Assembly (NCBI GenBank): GCA_023391285.1
Contig: JAEWBF010000062.1
Coordinates: 1 to 5,139 of the forward strand
Reading direction: 5' to 3'
DNA length: 5,139 bases
Origin: Verrucomicrobiota bacterium
Lineage (GTDB): Bacteria; Verrucomicrobiota; Verrucomicrobiia; Opitutales; Opitutaceae
Each line of letters begins with the position of its first letter. The first letter of the stretch is position 1. Under the pieces are notes generated by a model. It was not told the origin of the DNA. It saw nothing but the letters and a program-made list of their open reading frames with translations, and ran no database searches. Below are positions 4,534-5,139 of the stretch, in pieces. Made by a program: the position numbers and the translations under genes.

Positions 4534-5139
4534 TCAGGTGCTGGTTCCGAGGCGTTCGCGGGCGTATTTCTTGGCGGTGATGTCGGCGGCCCAGGCGCGG
4601 TTTTGAAGATACCAGTCGACGGTCTTGGCGATGCCGGTCTCGAAGGTTTCGGCGGGTTTCCAGCCGAGTTCGCGGTGGATCTTCGTGGCGTCGATCGCGT
4701 AGCGGCGGTCGTGGCCGGGGCGGTCGGCGACGTGGGTGATTTGTGTGGCGTAGGATTTGCCGTCGGGACGCGGAGATTTCTCGTCGAGGAGGCGGCAGAT
4801 GGTGCGGACGATCTCGATGTTCGGTTTTTCGTTCCAGCCGCCGATGTTGTAGGTCTCGCCGACGCGGCCTTGCTGGAGGACGACCCAGATGGCGGCGGCG
4901 TGATCTTCGACGTAGAGCCAGTCGCGGATTTGAAGGCCGTCGCCGTAGATGGGGAGCGGTTTGCCTTCGAGCGCGTTGAGGATGACGAGTGGGATAAGTT
5001 TTTCGGGGAAGTGGAACGGCCCGTAGTTGTTGGAGCAGTTGGTCGTCAGCGTGGGGAGCTTGTAGGTGTGCTGGTAGGCGCGGACGAGGTGGTCGCTGGC
5101 GGCCTTGGATGCGGCGTAGGGGGAGTTGGGGGCGAAGGG
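4534..5139 (-). CDS. rmlB: dTDP-glucose 4,6-dehydratase RmlB, C-terminal 201 residues (5' end outside window)
   Basis: This is a short-chain dehydrogenase/reductase-type enzyme that converts dTDP-glucose to dTDP-4-keto-6-deoxyglucose with bound NAD+. The visible part opens at PFAPNSPYAASKAASDHL, carrying the catalytic Y-x-x-x-K (Y8 and K12 of the fragment). Next come NCSNNYGPFHFPEKLIP (34-50), the substrate-binding loop, and PIYGDGLQIRDWLYVEDH (63-80), the strongly conserved dehydratase signature. YNIGGWNEKPN (97-107), DRPGHDRRYAID (139-150) and the C-terminal VDWYLQN...YARERLG are typical RmlB features. The frame is open to the right edge; the complete protein should be about 350 residues, so about 150 N-terminal residues with the NAD-binding GxxGxxG are missing. 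The TGA stop is at 4536-4534. It precedes rmlA on the same strand. The motifs fit RmlB rather than GalE or a GDP-mannose dehydratase. Confidence 0.97.
   Translation of the reverse strand, partial: PFAPNSPYAASKAASDHLVRAYQHTYKLPTLTTNCSNNYGPFHFPEKLIPLVILNALEGKPLPIYGDGLQIRDWLYVEDHAAAIWVVLQQGRVGETYNIGGWNEKPNIEIVRTICRLLDEKSPRPDGKSYATQITHVADRPGHDRRYAIDATKIHRELGWKPAETFETGIAKTVDWYLQNRAWAADITAKKYARERLGTST

Overview
The window is a high-GC stretch of bacterial chromosome from a surface-polysaccharide (O-antigen, capsule or exopolysaccharide) locus. It holds four complete genes and two genes cut by the window edges. The GC content, the strong G-over-C bias of the + strand, and dispersed repeats of the 'AACCRCGAA...CGAA...CGAA' and GTAG-hairpin kinds suggest a Verrucomicrobiota member, perhaps Opitutaceae. 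This assignment rests on recollection of such repeats and not on a marker gene, so it is tentative.

Layout. (1) 1-152, minus: the N-terminus of a membrane-anchored or exported protein that runs off the left edge. (2) 153-322: a divergent intergenic region with one 30-bp triplet repeat and the ribosome binding site of the next gene. (3) 323-1447, plus: a PLP-dependent sugar aminotransferase (DegT/DnrJ/EryC1/StrS family) most like the 3-keto-sugar aminotransferases FdtB/QdtB/DesV. (4) 1444-2385, plus: a membrane-bound family 2 glycosyltransferase of the ArnC/GtrB/DPM1 type, joined to the aminotransferase by an ATGA stop/start overlap. (5) 2386-2433: a short convergent gap holding a GTAG-headed hairpin. 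(6) 2434-3366, minus: a soluble family 2 glycosyltransferase of the rhamnosyltransferase-like kind. (7) 3367-3505: a gap with a REP-like element. (8) 3506-4393, minus: rmlA, glucose-1-phosphate thymidylyltransferase. (9) 4394-4533: a gap with a 30-bp inverted repeat pair. (10) 4534-5139, minus: the C-terminal 201 residues of rmlB, dTDP-glucose 4,6-dehydratase, entering from the right edge.

How the genes fit together. RmlA makes dTDP-glucose and RmlB converts it to dTDP-4-keto-6-deoxyglucose, the branch point to dTDP-L-rhamnose (through RmlC and RmlD, not in the window) and to dTDP-amino-deoxysugars. The aminotransferase could take the amino branch, which needs a ketoisomerase (FdtA/QdtA-like) that is also not in the window. 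The ArnC/GtrB-like enzyme would load a sugar onto undecaprenyl phosphate at the inner membrane. The second glycosyltransferase could use dTDP-rhamnose in chain assembly. The substrates are inferences from context.

The genes themselves belong to well-known families; I see no clearly new enzymatic system. The unusual content is the repeat layer. An exact 25-bp GTAG-headed REP-like element lies inside the aminotransferase coding sequence, in frame, and again between rmlA and the glycosyltransferase. A third GTAG hairpin supplies the stop codon of the minus-strand glycosyltransferase. Three copies of a roughly 10-bp-phased CGAA triplet repeat occupy the other two gaps.
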